Of a stretch of 64,000 nucleotides of DNA, positions 33,597 to 45,839 are shown in pieces. Numbering within the stretch: the stretch's first letter is position 1; each line of letters starts with the position of its first letter. Both the position numbers and the translations under genes were made by a program. The DNA comes from Apiotrichum sp. Y4204 (lineage: Eukaryota > Basidiomycota > Tremellomycetes > Trichosporonales > Trichosporonaceae): the NCBI GenBank assembly GCA_025531455.1, contig JAMYHL010000074.1, positions 1 through 64,000 of the forward strand. The letters are read 5' to 3'. The notes beneath the pieces are model-generated. The model searched no databases, was not told the origin of the DNA, and worked only from the letters and a program-made list of their open reading frames with translations.

Positions 33597-35540
33597 CTGC
33601 GGTTAGCGAGTTGGAGAAGGGTTGGAGATGGAGGACGGAGAGGATGAAGACATGATCCGGACCCAAGCTCCGAGCCATGCATACACGAAGCGTAAAGCAC
33701 GGCCGTTACATTTGCACAGACACGATGAGACTTGTTCATGGTGACCGCGAAGCTCAACATGCGCTGTGCGAAGCAAAGCTCGCGAGGCGCAAGCGGCAAA
33801 GCGGCTTCGGTCAGGTTATCAGGGAGACGGAGGGAGCCCCGCCTCCTGCCGATCATGCGATGGAAACGCATGCGGAGACGTGCAGAACTGCCGCTGCCAC
33901 GCGATGCATTACCTGTCGGCGCTTGCATACGACACGCGCAGTGGCGAAGAACATGGGGGGAATGGAGCAAGAAGTGAAGGTGAGAGTGACGCACCGAGTC
34001 ATGGCCGTCCGGTGCCCGCGGGTTCGAGGATGTGGTCGGTGGCGATAAAGGGATGGAGTGCTGGGAGAATGCGAGATGGGTGTCCCAGTGGTATCAAGAA
34101 ACAAAACCGGAGAGAGTGTTGATAAGAGAGAGAGGAATAGCGAATGGGATGTGAATGGATGGATAGTGTGCAGAGAGTCAGTTGTTATCGATGGTGACGA
34201 GGACAACAAGACTGGTGGTGGTGGTGCAAAGTGTGGAGCCCAGCACAACAAGGTCATCCATCTCCTGGGCCCTGTGGGGTCATTTGCCCGCGCCACCGCA
34301 CACACACACACTCAAGACATCGAGCGAGTCGCGCGACTGGCGCGGGGTGTCATTGACTGCTTGTCTTCCATTTCCCTTTTTTTTTTTCGACGCCGCACAT
34401 GCATTTTGCTGGCGCTGTCCCATTCCAGTCCAGGCCATCTTGAGCTGCTGCCTCTCTCTCTGGGTCACGGGGCCACTGGCAATCGTTTGCAAACCTTCCA
34501 TTCCAGCAGTACAGTACTACAGCATAATCCGCACAGTCAAGTGATCGCACCGCGCCGCTCATCCTCTGATGGTGTGCCATTGTCTGGGAATGACTGCAAT
34601 GACTACACTACTGGACGCGCTCCGCTCCGCACTCGCCACTCGCACGTACTCCGCACTCCCCGCTCTTCCCGCTGGAGCTCGAGCACCGAGGTACCGAGGG
34701 TACCGAGCAGAGAGTCATGATGACGCATGATCATGCCAGTGACGTCGATGGCCGCGGCCAGGCGGGGCCACGCAGGACACAACATGTGCATCGTACAGTG
34801 TCCGAGCTTATTTCGGCCCATGCACCGGAACTTGATCTTCGTCACCACATTCGACCATGGTCAACAAACTGTGTCCAGTGACCGACAGTGATGCAGTAAT
34901 ATGTTTGTTATCTGGAGACTGCATGAGGTGGATCGTGGTGGATTCCTGGTCCCGGCGGCACGCGCTGTTGTCATCAAATGCATTGAGGACGTGACGGTTA
35001 CTGCACTCTCCACCCTCACTTGCATAACCTCATCCACTGTCCCCATTGTCCTCGCTCTTCTGATCCTTTGACCGCCACCATCGTCTGCCACCGCCAAAAC
35101 CCACCCTGCCATGCTATATATGTCCCCAATCGCAGTGTGCCCCTGCCAGGCAGATCCTAATCTCGACCCAACGATCCCTACTCGCGGCCACTCGCGCGAG
35201 GCGCCACAGGTGACGCTTGGACCGCGAGCAGGGGAGCTCAAATGAATCATTACTGAAGGGTACCGCAGTACATGACCCGTGAGCGCTCGAGCCAGCTCTG
35301 CGGACATCGCAGTCGTGCGAGCGCTCGGCTAAACCCCGATACTTGCGATAGACTACATGACTTCTGATGATCTGAGAGAATAAAACAACAGCCCCAGCAA
35401 CCAACCACAATTGCCTCAAATATACTCATGCCCGCATGGCAGGACGTGCATGCTATGGTTACAAATGCAAGCGACAATGACATGTGGTGCGACAGCTGAC
35501 AGGGTGCGTACATCGTTAGGGCCGCACGTAGGACATACAG
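33597..35540. other. 5' region of the WD40 gene and 3' region of ERT1
   Basis: About 1.9 kb. The missing first exon of the WD40 gene should lie within the first few hundred bases; an ATG-led frame at about 33760-33600 (minus) is a candidate but does not splice in the right phase by any donor I can see. A T-run is near 34378-34389 and short CA runs near 34300. I see no other gene. Confidence 0.4.
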
Positions 35541-37752
35541 CTATTGGCCGATTGGCTGTTGGTCAGCAACTGATTCGCCCTCGCTCAGCATCGCAACTCA
35601 CAATCCACTGCCCCATGATAGCGACGGGGATGCCGTAGCGGTCACGCCGGATGGTAATGCTGAAGCACGTCTTGATGACCCGGTACTCCTCCTCAGGTCC
35701 TGGCGTCGAGCCCCCCGCGCCCTGGTTCGATGAGATAGGTGTCATGGCGATCGACTGCGGGAGGTGGAACTCTGGGACCGAGGACGTGTTGACCGTAGGC
35801 GGGTGTGCTGGTGTGTTGCTTTGTGTGCGCGACGGGTGCGCGCGCGTCAGTGATAGCGGAATTTTGAGTGTGCAGTGCGTGTACATGTGGCTCTGACCTG
35901 CGCTGTCAGCAACTGCTTCAAGAAGTGCCTCCTCGCCAGACACTCATGCTCACCCTTCTCAAAGGCCACCTTGCCATAACCTTCCCAGAAGCGCACGGCG
36001 CTGTCCTCGTCCATGAGCTCATACACACACAGCTGTCCGTTGCGAAACAGCGGCGCAGGGATTCCAGTCAAGCTGGCAAACTCTTGGTTGGCCTTTTGGA
36101 TCTCGCCCGTTCGCCGCCAGATGCATGACGGGGTGTGAATCGAGGCAAGCGCACGGTCGTATTGCAGCATGAGACGCTCATTTGCCTCCTCGACGAACAC
36201 GAGGTCCAAGTCGGTGAGTTCCTTGGCGATACGCCGGAATCGCGGGCGGAACCCCTCGAGTGCGGCGAGAATTCGTCGTCTTGATTCGGGAGAGATCGAG
36301 CTGCCCGAGGGCGGAGGGGGAACGACCAGACGCTGCTGCTGGGGCTTTATACCGCTACCGCCCTTGGTCGGACTACTTGGGCGTGAGCTCCCTTCGACAC
36401 GCGCAGCACGTCCCGAGTCCATCCAGCGGTTCATGCGCTCGTAGCCCTTGATGTAGTCGTACGGCTTTAACAGTCCAGCCTCGTATTTTGCACGGATAAC
36501 CTGCGTTAGACGCGATGCGCGCGAGCCGTCGGGCTGGTCGGCGGCGGCTAGCAAGTACTGTTCAATGCGCGAAACGGCCGAGAACGGCTCTGCTTTTCCC
36601 TTCCCCTTTCCTTTGGGGTCCGTACGAGCGCTTGCCGGAGCGGTCCCGTTACCAGCGCCATTGGCGACGTCGGGTGGAATGTCCATCTGTGGTGGGGGTT
36701 GGGGGTTGGTAGCCGGCGCAGTAGTGGAGGGATTGGGAGTGTTGTTGTTGCCGTTGTCGCGAACAACTTGGGATAGAACATCCACGAAACCGCCTGGGAG
36801 AGTTGGTACCCGCAGCGTTTTGAGCATATCACTGCGAGTCAGAACCCTTGTCATGCAACGCCCCACTGTCCCTGCATGTCACGCCTCATTAGAACTCACC
36901 TGAGAAACCCAAACTCGGCGTTGCCGCCCCAGCCAGCGCCCGACACACCGTTTTGTGATGGTGCAGAAATGGTACTAAGATCGATAGTGCCTGTTGACGG
37001 ACCTGCAGTGTTGGGATCCGTGAGCAGCGGCCACGACGATGATCCAGCGTCGAATAGCTGCGGTTGGGACCCCTGTTGGGGCACGAGTGGTGGATGAGCT
37101 GATGGCTGTGGCAGAGATTCGGCCTTCACCTCGACATGGTCATGGTCGAGATCCGCTTTCGGCGCGGCGCTGGATCCAGCGGCGTCGCCGCCTTTGCTCG
37201 CCGATGGCGGCGGAGAAACGTCTCGGCAAAGGTGCGCAATGTCGCGCTTGATACTTGGGGGTTAGAGGGCCAGCACGGGCACGGTATTTAAGTGACGCTC
37301 ACCATCGCTCGCAGGGTCGTCCTCCTTCACACACCATATGGCTGGGCATTGTCAGCTAATGTTCCGGTGGAGAAGAGGGCAAGGCGGACATGCTCCGAGT
37401 TGGGGATGCCCCATGTTGGGAGCCGAGACGGTGTAAACACGCACCTTCGGCGGCAGTAGACACATGCCTTGCCTCCTTTGCGTTTGGCCTTCTTCGTCTT
37501 CTGCCCACTCCGCGCTGCCTCGTCATTGTCGCGTTCGCGCTTTGGCGTCATGGTCTTCCAGGCGACAGCCCCGTTGTTGGCGTTGTTGGTGTTGTTGTTG
37601 TTCTTGTTATTCCGTGCTGCCTGTTGCTGAGCGTTTGGCTGCATGGGGCGTGGTAAAGTGTTAGAGTTCATCTTCTGCGCTTGCTGCTGGGTGTGCTGCT
37701 TCTGCTGTGATGCGAGTGAGGAGGCTGAAGCTGAAACAGGAGGGTGAGGCAT
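35541..37752 (-). CDS. ERT1: Zn2Cys6/PAS transcription activator of gluconeogenesis (ERT1/Rds2/AcuK type)
   Basis: Six exons (37752-37445, 37341-37303, 37253-36900, 36831-35954, 35897-35602, 35555-35541) give 629 aa. The DNA-binding domain is assembled across three exons: KACVYCRRSHMVC, EGGRPCERC, IKRDIAHLC. Its cysteines are at 97, 100, 107, 113, 116 and 125, the Zn2Cys6 spacing. The N-terminus is Gln/Asn-rich with a basic KTKKAKRKGGK stretch that may serve nuclear import. A C-terminal PAS domain starts near TPSCIWRRTGEIQKANQEFASLTG and ends at the QWIPIGQ tail. This combination is characteristic of ERT1/Rds2/AcuK factors, which activate gluconeogenic genes on non-fermentable carbon. The last coding exon is only 15 nt (PIGQ and stop) and completes the PAS C-terminus, so the intron-retained frame seen without splicing is probably wrong. 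Confidence 0.93.
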
Positions 37753-40140
37753 CGTGAGTTGCAGCGGTTGCAGTGTGCGCGAGCTCGACGTCGGGCGGGA
37801 TGTGGTCGGCCGTCGCGGCGTACAGTGCGATGGCCGGCGGTGCGTTGTCGGGCGGGAGATTTGAGAAAGCTCAAGGTGACGGAGATGCGTTGGAAGTGAG
37901 GATTCCGCCTAATCGGTGTGACCTGGCGGCTAGATCAGCGAGAACAACGGTGCGGCTCGAGCAGCGAGTGTCATCGACTGGCCCACTTGATGGTTGTGGG
38001 AGTGTGGAAGTGGCTTGGGGGCGACGCTGACGGTGGGAATGGGATGCGGTCCTCGTCGCTTCGCAGGGACCCACTGGGTTGGGTGGATGGGCCGAGGGTG
38101 GTGGGTGGTGGTGGTGAGAGAATGGAATGGGACGAGGTGGGATGTGCGGATGTGTTGATGGCGAGCACTAGAGATGTGGTGGTGAGGAAGGAGAGTAGAT
38201 GGACGTCTAATCAATAAGTGGGGATTGATTAGAGAAGATGATTAGATGGTGGGGAGGTGGTGGGACATTCGAGTCAACAAACAAATTAGTAGCAAAAGTA
38301 AATACTGTACACAGTCCCGCCAGTCCAGTCAATGACCGGATGGATGACCGACCTCCTCTCCCTCTGCTGCCGTGCCGTATGCCTAACCATAGCATTAGCT
38401 CCGAGCTGGTTCCGAACTGCGTAGTCCGGCAAATGAAGCATCCTGGGGGGGGGCTGGGGGCTAGCTATAGGGGACTGCATCAAATTTATCCGGTCAAGAG
38501 GGTTTATGCGCAATATGGAGCAATCTTTATGATTTCTAATGAGTCATTTAGGGAATATTACAACCTCCACCGGGTATCGAAAACGGCTATTAGCCTGTGT
38601 AAAGTACCCGTTAGTGAGCATGAATGACACGAGCGGAATTTTTTCTCATTTTTTTTCTCGCCCTCCTTCGGAGTCTCGTTCCTCCCCTCCACACCCTCTC
38701 CTTCCCCCTGATGTGACAGACACAATTCGGAAGATTAGCGGATCAGCGCTGATCAGAAGCTAGCAGAGGCTAATCAAAGGGCGCGATTAGCCCCTCCCAG
38801 GGACACGACAGGAGAAGATAATCGCCGTCAAATCAATAATTCAAAATCTTCAGCCAGTCACATTTGCGATAATGCTCACCCTCATCATGCCTTTAGGCCA
38901 CATTCGCTTCGTGTACAACGCAGATATAGTTGCCAGCAATTCCTGCGACCAGACAGCGACCAGACATGTAAGAAGCAACTCCCGACGCCCCCATGTCCCT
39001 CTCCACAGCGCCTTAGGAGTGTTACAGATTGACAGTACGCATCGTGCTGATCAGTAATACCATACCGTCCGCATCGCGCTGATCAGTTCCCGCGGACACC
39101 CTGTTACACACTGTTCACTGACTCTTCAACTCTCATTCACCCCAATTACTCGTGTGATGCAGTGGCAAGACTCACAGTACACGCCTGGACACGGATATGC
39201 TGCGGTCTGTGGAGGGCGACAGCGCAGTGTCCGTGCTGTTAATTGTTCAAAGTGCTCAAGACTATTTATGATTACACGATAAGATCACGCTCCTCAGCGT
39301 CGATGCGAGCGATACTAGGATAGTGTAAGGGATTGTCAGGTGTGCAGATTTCCTTCCAGCTTCCAGTCCACTTGGGATGAAAGGGATCGCCCGTGCGCCC
39401 CTCCATATGCCGCCATCTTCGCCGCGATCGCCACATGCGTCAACGGACCCCCGCATCCCGCTGCCGTGCCGTGCCGCTGACAGCCTCCCGTCGCCCGACA
39501 TAGCCCAGTTAACCCAGATGACTCCCAATACGATCCTAGCAGCCCGGGAGATTCCATGTAGCATGCGAAAAACAGGAGTCTCATCGCCACAACTCGTCAG
39601 AACAAAAGCGAGGTGGTAGGGTGGCGTGCAATTCTCCTGGGACCCCGGATCAAGTGTGAGGAGCGCGGCGGCCCCTCGTCGGGTTAGTCCTGGAGGCGCT
39701 GGACGAAGGAATGTCAGAGAGCAATAGGAGGACAGCAGGAGCAGACCCGATGAGGCGGTGACGTGACGCAAAACAGCTGGTGAAGCCAACCGCCGAGTTG
39801 CGCCAACTGAGCTCGTGGTCCGCCTGTGACCAAGACACAAGCGCACACAGCCCCACATTGCCAAGGCTTGTTTTGCTTCGTGGATTGTTGACGCTCTGAT
39901 AGTCTGTCACGTTTCACTCTCACACACGCCTCAGTGGCAGTGAGAGTCCAGCACGGATGCTCTGTGTCTTCCGTGTCCATTCTCGGTCTTCGAGTGTGAA
40001 GTACATCCCCGGCAGTACCGACAGCTACAGCCAACAGCCACTGTAACATGTAACAGGCTATAACAGGGATGAGCCTCAGAATGATCATCGCCTCCCGTCA
40101 TTAGAGGATGATGGCTGACGGCCTACACATCGATTTTTTA

Positions 40141-40184
<44 letters not shown>

Positions 40185-41044
40185 CTTGACTGCAAGGTTC
40201 CTACGGATCTGCGATCTGCGAGCTGCAAGCTGCGAGCTTCTTTTGCAACTCTACGCTCATGGTGTCCGGCAAAAATGTGCTCTCTCATTGCGGGTTGCCA
40301 AGCTGGAACTCACACTGACCAGCTGACAGTCGATCTGGGCGATCCGCTGATCTGTCAAGTTCTGGTTCCCCTGTCCTGATCGGCTGGAGCAAGGGAATTT
40401 TGAGGGACTAATGCTGATAGCGGTAGATCATCCTGATCGTCTGCATCGGATTCACGACTTGGCATGGACCCCAAAAGCTGCGGCGCTGCGGGCCATGGAA
40501 TACTTCACACAGAGAGCTCACAGAGACAGTAGAAAGTGCATGGCAGTATCGGGCACCCGCATAATCTATATCCCCACTGCCGGGTGGCTCAGTGGAGCTC
40601 CACCCTACCTCCGACAACCCATGACCGGTAAGAAGAGAGTTGCATCCGAGCTCCGAGAGCATGCGTTTATCTCGGATCTGGGCATCAGCCTCGGGTGAAC
40701 TCGGACCTGCAAAGGCATACCCGATTCGGACACTGATGAGTGGCAGGTAAAATGATTGGGGCCCGGGGCCAAGCGCAAAGTACAACATCTTCTGCATGTC
40801 GCTGTCACCTGTATTCCCGTCGTCCCGATTGGTTCCCGATCAGGTGGGCCTTCCCGTCAAGCCCCCCTTTGGACGAGTCGAGTCCATCACCTATTGCGCA
40901 CGACCAGACGGCGCGATCAATCCTTCGTCCACCACTCTGCACAAGAACAGGAAGCCATTCGGCCATTTCCCAATCTCCCCCCGCTTCCATGCGCGCGTGG
41001 CCGTGCATGATGCCTGCATCTCGCCCCGAAAAAGGGATATACGC
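37753..41044. other. 3.3-kb gene-poor interval upstream of ERT1
   Basis: Contains the ERT1 promoter and 5' UTR, GT/GGT-rich DNA near 38040-38200, and the long poly-T listed separately. Repeated CGCTGATCAG-type motifs occur near 39050-39085. Short frames (for example 39262-39864 minus) lack domains. No protein gene is supported. Confidence 0.45.
40143..40184. repeat. 42-bp poly-T tract
   Basis: An uninterrupted run of 42 T, the longest homopolymer in the window. Read on the minus strand it is a poly-A tract that could be a retroposed tail, but no reverse transcriptase or retrogene abuts it and I saw no target-site duplication. Slippage is the simplest explanation. Confidence 0.85.
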
Positions 41045-41135
41045 TGGACGAGTTAGGAATCGAACCAAAGACCTTGTCAAGATAGGAGCTGATGGTCCTG
41101 CTAATGACACGCTCTACCAACTGAGCTACACGCCC
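41045..41135 (-). tRNA. tRNA-Ala (AGC) with intron
   Basis: Read on the minus strand: acceptor GGGCGTG pairs with CTCGTCC then A, the classic fungal tRNA-Ala ends. D-stem GCTC/GAGC encloses AGTTGGTA. Anticodon stem TGTCA pairs with TGACA, with loop TTAGCA before an intron of about 18 nt and one base after it; the anticodon is AGC. The T-arm is TTTGG-TTCGATT-CCTAA with one T-T mismatch. A T5 terminator follows at 41036-41032. The acceptor and T-stem mismatches mean slightly lower stability than usual, but the box A and box B promoter parts are intact. Confidence 0.88.
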
Positions 41136-41426
41136 TGCGATGCGATTTTTTTAGAGCCCCCAGCGCGTCGTGAGCTCGACGTCGAGCGCGATCCAAGGGA
41201 CTGACGAGCAGCGACACACGCGACAATGTGTTGGTGCGACGCGATGGGATGTGCCCAGTTGTCGCTCGTAGACCCGTAGACGACAGTACTGTCATCCCAA
41301 TCTCGTCAATGAACGATGGGATGGTACACAGTCAGTCAGTCAGTGACTCATCAGCTTCACCAGCATCCCGGCGGTCGCAAACGGATGCAGAGTTAGATAG
41401 AAGCTACAGTAATACACCCCACCGCC

Positions 41427-42429
41427 CTACTTTCCCTTGGCCGCAGCGCTCTCCTCGAACCGCTTCTTCATGTCGTAGTAGTTTGTGTGCAGGCCACACT
41501 CGGACTTGGCCTTGCCCTGCCACCGGCCAGAGCGCTCGCCCGCGTCGCTTGCGTTCGGGTCCGGCAGCGCCGTCGAGTGCCAGTCCCCGATTGAACGGTA
41601 GCCCTTGTCCAGCAGCGGGTTGTACGGTACGCCCCTGGGTGTCAGTCGGCGGCGTCAAAGGAAGGGGAGCTTGTGATGGGGATACCACATCCGGTCCACA
41701 GACCGTCAGGCGACAGCTGCAGATGACAGTCCCCGCCAGGTTCCCACTCACTCCTTATCAATGTACTCCTTGACCTCCTTGAACGACCACGTGATGAGGG
41801 GGTTGACCTTGATAAGTCCGCGCTCGTCGACCTCGACAGCCTTGAGGTCTGCGCGGTCCGCGCCTTGGCTCCGCCGCCGGCCGGTAATGACCGCACGCAC
41901 CCCGAGGTCCTTGTACGCCCTGGCCGCCGGCTCGACCTTGACGAGGTAGTCGTAGCTTCCCTCGTCGCTCTCCCACAGCTTGTCGCCGTACTTTGCGGCA
42001 AACTCGTCCGCGGTGGAGACGCCTGGCGGGGTGTAAATCGTCACTGGTACGAGGTACGTGTCCTCCACGCGCTTCGCGAGCTCCAGCGTCTCCGGGAAGT
42101 GGTGCAGCGTGTCAAAGAAGATTAGCGGGACGAGGTGCGTCTCCTCCCGGTCCATCGAGATCTTCGAGATCATGTCAACTGCAGCTAGGCCAGTACTGTT
42201 GTCAGCCCGACGAACGGTGCATGGGGATGTGGAGTCATGGCTTGCTCATCCCCACTATGCGAGCTCCAGAGCTTCACACTCACAGGCCAAACGCTGTTGT
42301 CTGGTACAGGCCATCAATGTTGTCGATTGCCCACTTCAGCACCTCCTGCGGCGCCTTGCCCTCGAGCTGCGCATTGAACGCGTCAATCTCCTCGGGGGTG
42401 TACTGCGGTGTGAGGCGCTCGTCGGTCAT
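41427..42429 (-). CDS. MET16: Phosphoadenylyl-sulphate (PAPS) reductase
   Basis: Exons 42429-42284, 42195-41752 and 41634-41427 give 265 aa. The enzyme reduces PAPS to sulphite with thioredoxin in sulphate assimilation, in the cytosol. Landmarks: FGLTGLAAVDMISKI spanning the first intron (PP-loop region), FFDTLHHFPET, RAVITGRRRSQGADRA and VNPLITWSFKEVKEYI. C-terminal block: GVPYNPLLDKGYRSIGD, then SECGLHTNYYDM, where the cysteine of ECGLH is the catalytic thiol. Length and order match yeast Met16. The gene is divergent from LHS1 across 751 bp and followed on its 3' side by tRNA-Ala. The short N-terminal segment (MTDERLTPQYTPEEIDAFN) supports the chosen ATG. Confidence 0.95.
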
Positions 42430-43180
42430 CGTGTCAGTGGTGGGTGAGTGTAGAGGAAGAAGATGAATCAACAGTTGACATGAGTCTCTCTTCTTGTATC
42501 TTGTAGCTGGTGGGAAACGGACTGTTGTTCGGCAGACATTTTGGTTGCTGACAGAGCTCCGTCATTGTTGTCGCCTTCATCACACCATCCTCCGCGTTCT
42601 GGAATACTTTCTGGAATTCCGGCCACACGACGAGGGGCTCCGCGGCAGAGGACGATCCCGCAGGCTGCCAAAACGCGCTAAGCACGCGCCGATCGCGTGG
42701 AATATTAAAGAATGTTCTACACGCGAGCTGCACGCGCGTTTCATGCCCGAGCCCCTGTTGATCAAAGTCGCTGATCTTTTTTTTTTTTCCCCGCTGACGC
42801 CACGTCGACCATTTCGACCTGCTTGACGTGTTTTTTGAATGTCGCCACCAGTAGTAGTGCCAAAGGAACATTCAGAGCAAGGGGGAACAGAGTGGCATCA
42901 TCATCATCAAGGGAATAGAGAGCACCGCAGTAGGAGGCTCCAGAGCTTCAGACCCTGTATGCCATGCTCTTGGCCCCGCCTTGTTATCCATCGGGGGGGT
43001 TGCCGTCAAAACGTTTCGTTTCAACTCTAGCAGGCACTGCCTTTTTGGCCAAATAACACAGCACCGGATATATCGACGTGTAACTGGGCTCCATCTTCTT
43101 CTTCCACATCATTCCTCTCCTTTCCTTATAACTCCCACCTCAAAAGCGTGGACAACCGTCCACAACAAACCCGCCCCATC
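42430..43180. other. Divergent promoter between MET16 and LHS1
   Basis: Contains a T-run at about 42778-42788, ACGTG-core sites listed separately, and a TATA-like TTATAA near 43125, about 55 bp before the LHS1 ATG. Short frames here are not supported as genes. Confidence 0.45.
42824..42830 (+). promoter_or_regulatory. UPRE-like TGACGTG upstream of LHS1
   Basis: TGACGTG lies about 350 bp before the LHS1 ATG, with CCACGTCG close by (near 42801) and GACGTGT near 43074. Unfolded-protein-response bZIP factors (Hac1/Hxl1, XBP1) bind TGACGTG-type cores, and LHS1 is a standard UPR target. Binding is inferred. Confidence 0.35.
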
Positions 43181-45839
43181 ATGAGACTGCGCCAGCTGCT
43201 CGTGTTCCTCCTCGCATGCGTCCTGCCGGCCGTGCAGGCCGCCATCCTCGCCATCGACTATGGAGCAGAGTTCACAAAACTCTCCCTTGTCAAGCCCGGC
43301 GTGCCGTTCGACGTCCTTATCGACCGGGATAGCAGCCGCAAGATCAGCAGTGTTGTCGCATGGAAGCGCGAGGACCGTGTGTTTGGCGCCGAGGGCAAGA
43401 GCTCTGTAAGTTGGTGACTGCATGGCGACAACGAATCTCCATGACTAACGCCAGGCGACGCGCTTCCCCCAGACCACCTTCCCGTACGTCAAGCCGTTGC
43501 TCGCGCCCGAGGAGCTCCCCGACATGCGCATCTACCCCCAGCCCCCGACCGTGAACGACGACGGCAGCATCATCTTCCCCCACCCCAAGGTCCCGAAGCA
43601 CGTATCGCCGAAGCACGCATCTGACAAGGAGGTGTGGACCCCGACAGACCTCCTCGCCCACCAGCTCGCGTACTACCGCGGACTGGCCGACGACATGGCC
43701 CGCCCCGAGACCGTCACCCAGGCCGTTGTCACTGTTCCTGCGTGGTGGACGCAGGCCCAGCGCCGCGCGTACCGTGATGCCCTCGAGCTCCAGGGCCTCT
43801 CGTGTCTCGCCATGATCGGCGAGGGCACCGGTGTCGCTCTCAACTACGCGATGTCCCGCACGTTCCCCGACTACGACCCCGAGACCGGCGTCGGCGAGAA
43901 GGAGTACCACGTCGTGTTCGACTCGGGCGCCTTCACCACCTCGGCCACTGTTCTCGCACTCTACCAGACCAGCTACCGCCCGTCGCCCAAGTCGACGACT
44001 CTCATCAACACGACCCACATTGACACCCTCGCTGTTGGATGGGAGGATGTTGGCGGCGTGCACCTCGACCTCGCGGTTCTCGAGATGATCACCGACGACT
44101 TTGTCAAGAAGTCTGGCCTCGAGGCTGCCCGCAAGGACGGCCGCGCGATGGCCAAGCTCCAGAAGGAAGCCGTCCGTGTCAAGCACATTCTCAGCGCCAA
44201 CCAGGAGAGCATTGTCGCCATCGAGTCGGTCTACAACGACGTCGACTTCCGCTCCATGCTCACCCGCGCCGCCCTCGAGTCGCGCTTCCAGGACGTCAAG
44301 CGCTTCACCCGCCCGGTCTCCGATGCGCTCGCCGCCGCCGGAATCACCCTGAACGACCTCACCTCGGTGCTCCTCTTCGGCGGCAACACGCGTGTCCCCA
44401 TTGTCCAGAATGCCCTTCGCGATCTCCTTGGCGACAAGGAGTCGCTCATCGCCCAGGGCGTGAACACCGACGAGGCAGCCGTTCTCGGTGCGGCGTTCTA
44501 CGCCGCTGGCCTCAGCCGCCAGTTCAAGATGAAGTCGATCGAGGTCGCCGAGCGCATCTTCGCGGACATCACCCTCGACAACGGCGACGTCGTCTACCCC
44601 GCTGGCTCTGTCTTTGGCGAGCGCAAGACTCTCCTCCTCAAGCCTGAGGACCAGATGCACCTCGAGTTTGCGCAGAATGGCAGCAAGATGCTCGGCGTCG
44701 ACCTCGTCAACGTCAAGGAGGCCCTCGGCAACTTTACCGCACCCTCGCCCGTGGTCAACATGACTCTCCGCCTCGACTCGCGTGGTATCTTTTCAGTCGC
44801 CAATGCCGCACTTGTCTCCAACGCCACGGCGGACGAGAAGGCGGATGCCGGTGTCGCTGGCGCCATCAAGGGTCTCTTTGGCAAGAAGGAGACCGAGGAC
44901 GGCAAGGAGACCGAGGAGGCTGACGACAACAAGGCTGCAAACGACTCCAAGGCGGCGCCCGTCAAGCCCAAGAAGGAGCGCATTCCCATCAAGTTCCGCG
45001 AGTCGGCCATCGGCTTCAAGCCCTTGACTGGCGAGCAGAAGCGTGTTGCCAACCAGCGTCTTTCGTCGATCGCCGCCTTTGAGGCCGCACGCGTGGCGCG
45101 CGAGGAGGCCCGCAACCTCCTCGAGGGATACCTTTACCGTCTCCAGAACCTGCTCTCTGAGGACACTGAGAACCGCGCGCTGCACGAGTACGCGACCGAT
45201 GAGGAGCGCACGCGCCTTGTTGACCTCGTCAAGGAATCGTTTGACTGGCTGCACGACCACGCCGACGACGCCAAGGTGGAGGCTCTCCTCGGAAAGCGCA
45301 CCGCTCTCGAGGTCATCGAGGCGCCGATCATCAAGCGTTTCACCGAGTACCGCGCCCGCGGCAAGGCTGTGGAGGACTTTGCCAAGGCCATGTACGCGAG
45401 CCGGGCGTTCCTCGTCGAGGCGGCGAAGAACCGCACGGCCGCGCTCGAGGCCGCCGCGGCAGCCCCGCCCGAGAAGCCTGTCGCGCCGCCCAAGTTTACG
45501 CAGGAGGAGCTCGACACGGTGCGCGACATGATCAAGGAGTCTGAGGCGTGGATGGACGGCCTGATGGAGAAGCAGGCGCCGCTCGACGCCGACAAGACCA
45601 AGGACCCCCTCATCTTCGTCAAGGACATTGACGAGCGCGGCAAGAAGCTCCAGTTCCACGTTCAGCGCCTCGAGAAGAAGCGCCAGCCGCGGGCGCCTCG
45701 TCCGCCAAAGCCCGAGGAGAAGAAGGAGGAGGCCGAGGCCGAGTCGTCGACAACAGAGACGGCACAGGCAAAGGAGTCAACATCCACAACAGCGGCCAAG
45801 GAGGAGGAGACGGGCGTCCCCAAGCACGAGGAGCTTTAG
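43181..45839 (+). CDS. LHS1: ER lumenal Hsp70-like chaperone (Lhs1/HYOU1/GRP170)
   Basis: Exons 43181-43405 and 43455-45839 give 869 aa. A large Hsp70 of the ER lumen that acts as nucleotide-exchange factor for Kar2/BiP and helps protein import. The start is followed by a signal peptide (MRLRQLLVFLLACVLPAVQA), then the ATPase domain opening ILAIDYGAEFTKLSLVKPG, with VTVPAWWTQAQRRA, VVFDSGAFTTSATV and VLLFGGNTRVPIVQ. The substrate-binding beta domain is followed by an acidic/Lys-rich loop (KKETEDGKETEEADDNKA) and a helical C-terminal lid. The protein ends KHEEL, an HDEL-like ER-retention signal. IDYGAEF replaces the IDLGTT of canonical Hsp70, as in the Grp170 class. Codon use is strongly biased to C-ending codons, suggesting high expression. 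Confidence 0.96.

Noticed and set aside
40143..40184. Poly-T as proof of a LINE or retrogene tail
   Set aside because: No reverse transcriptase, endonuclease or processed gene copy is adjacent, and no target duplication was seen.
43344..44660. Antisense frame of about 440 codons inside LHS1
   Set aside because: It is a shadow of strongly C-ending codon use in LHS1; no domain, and the sense strand is clearly coding.
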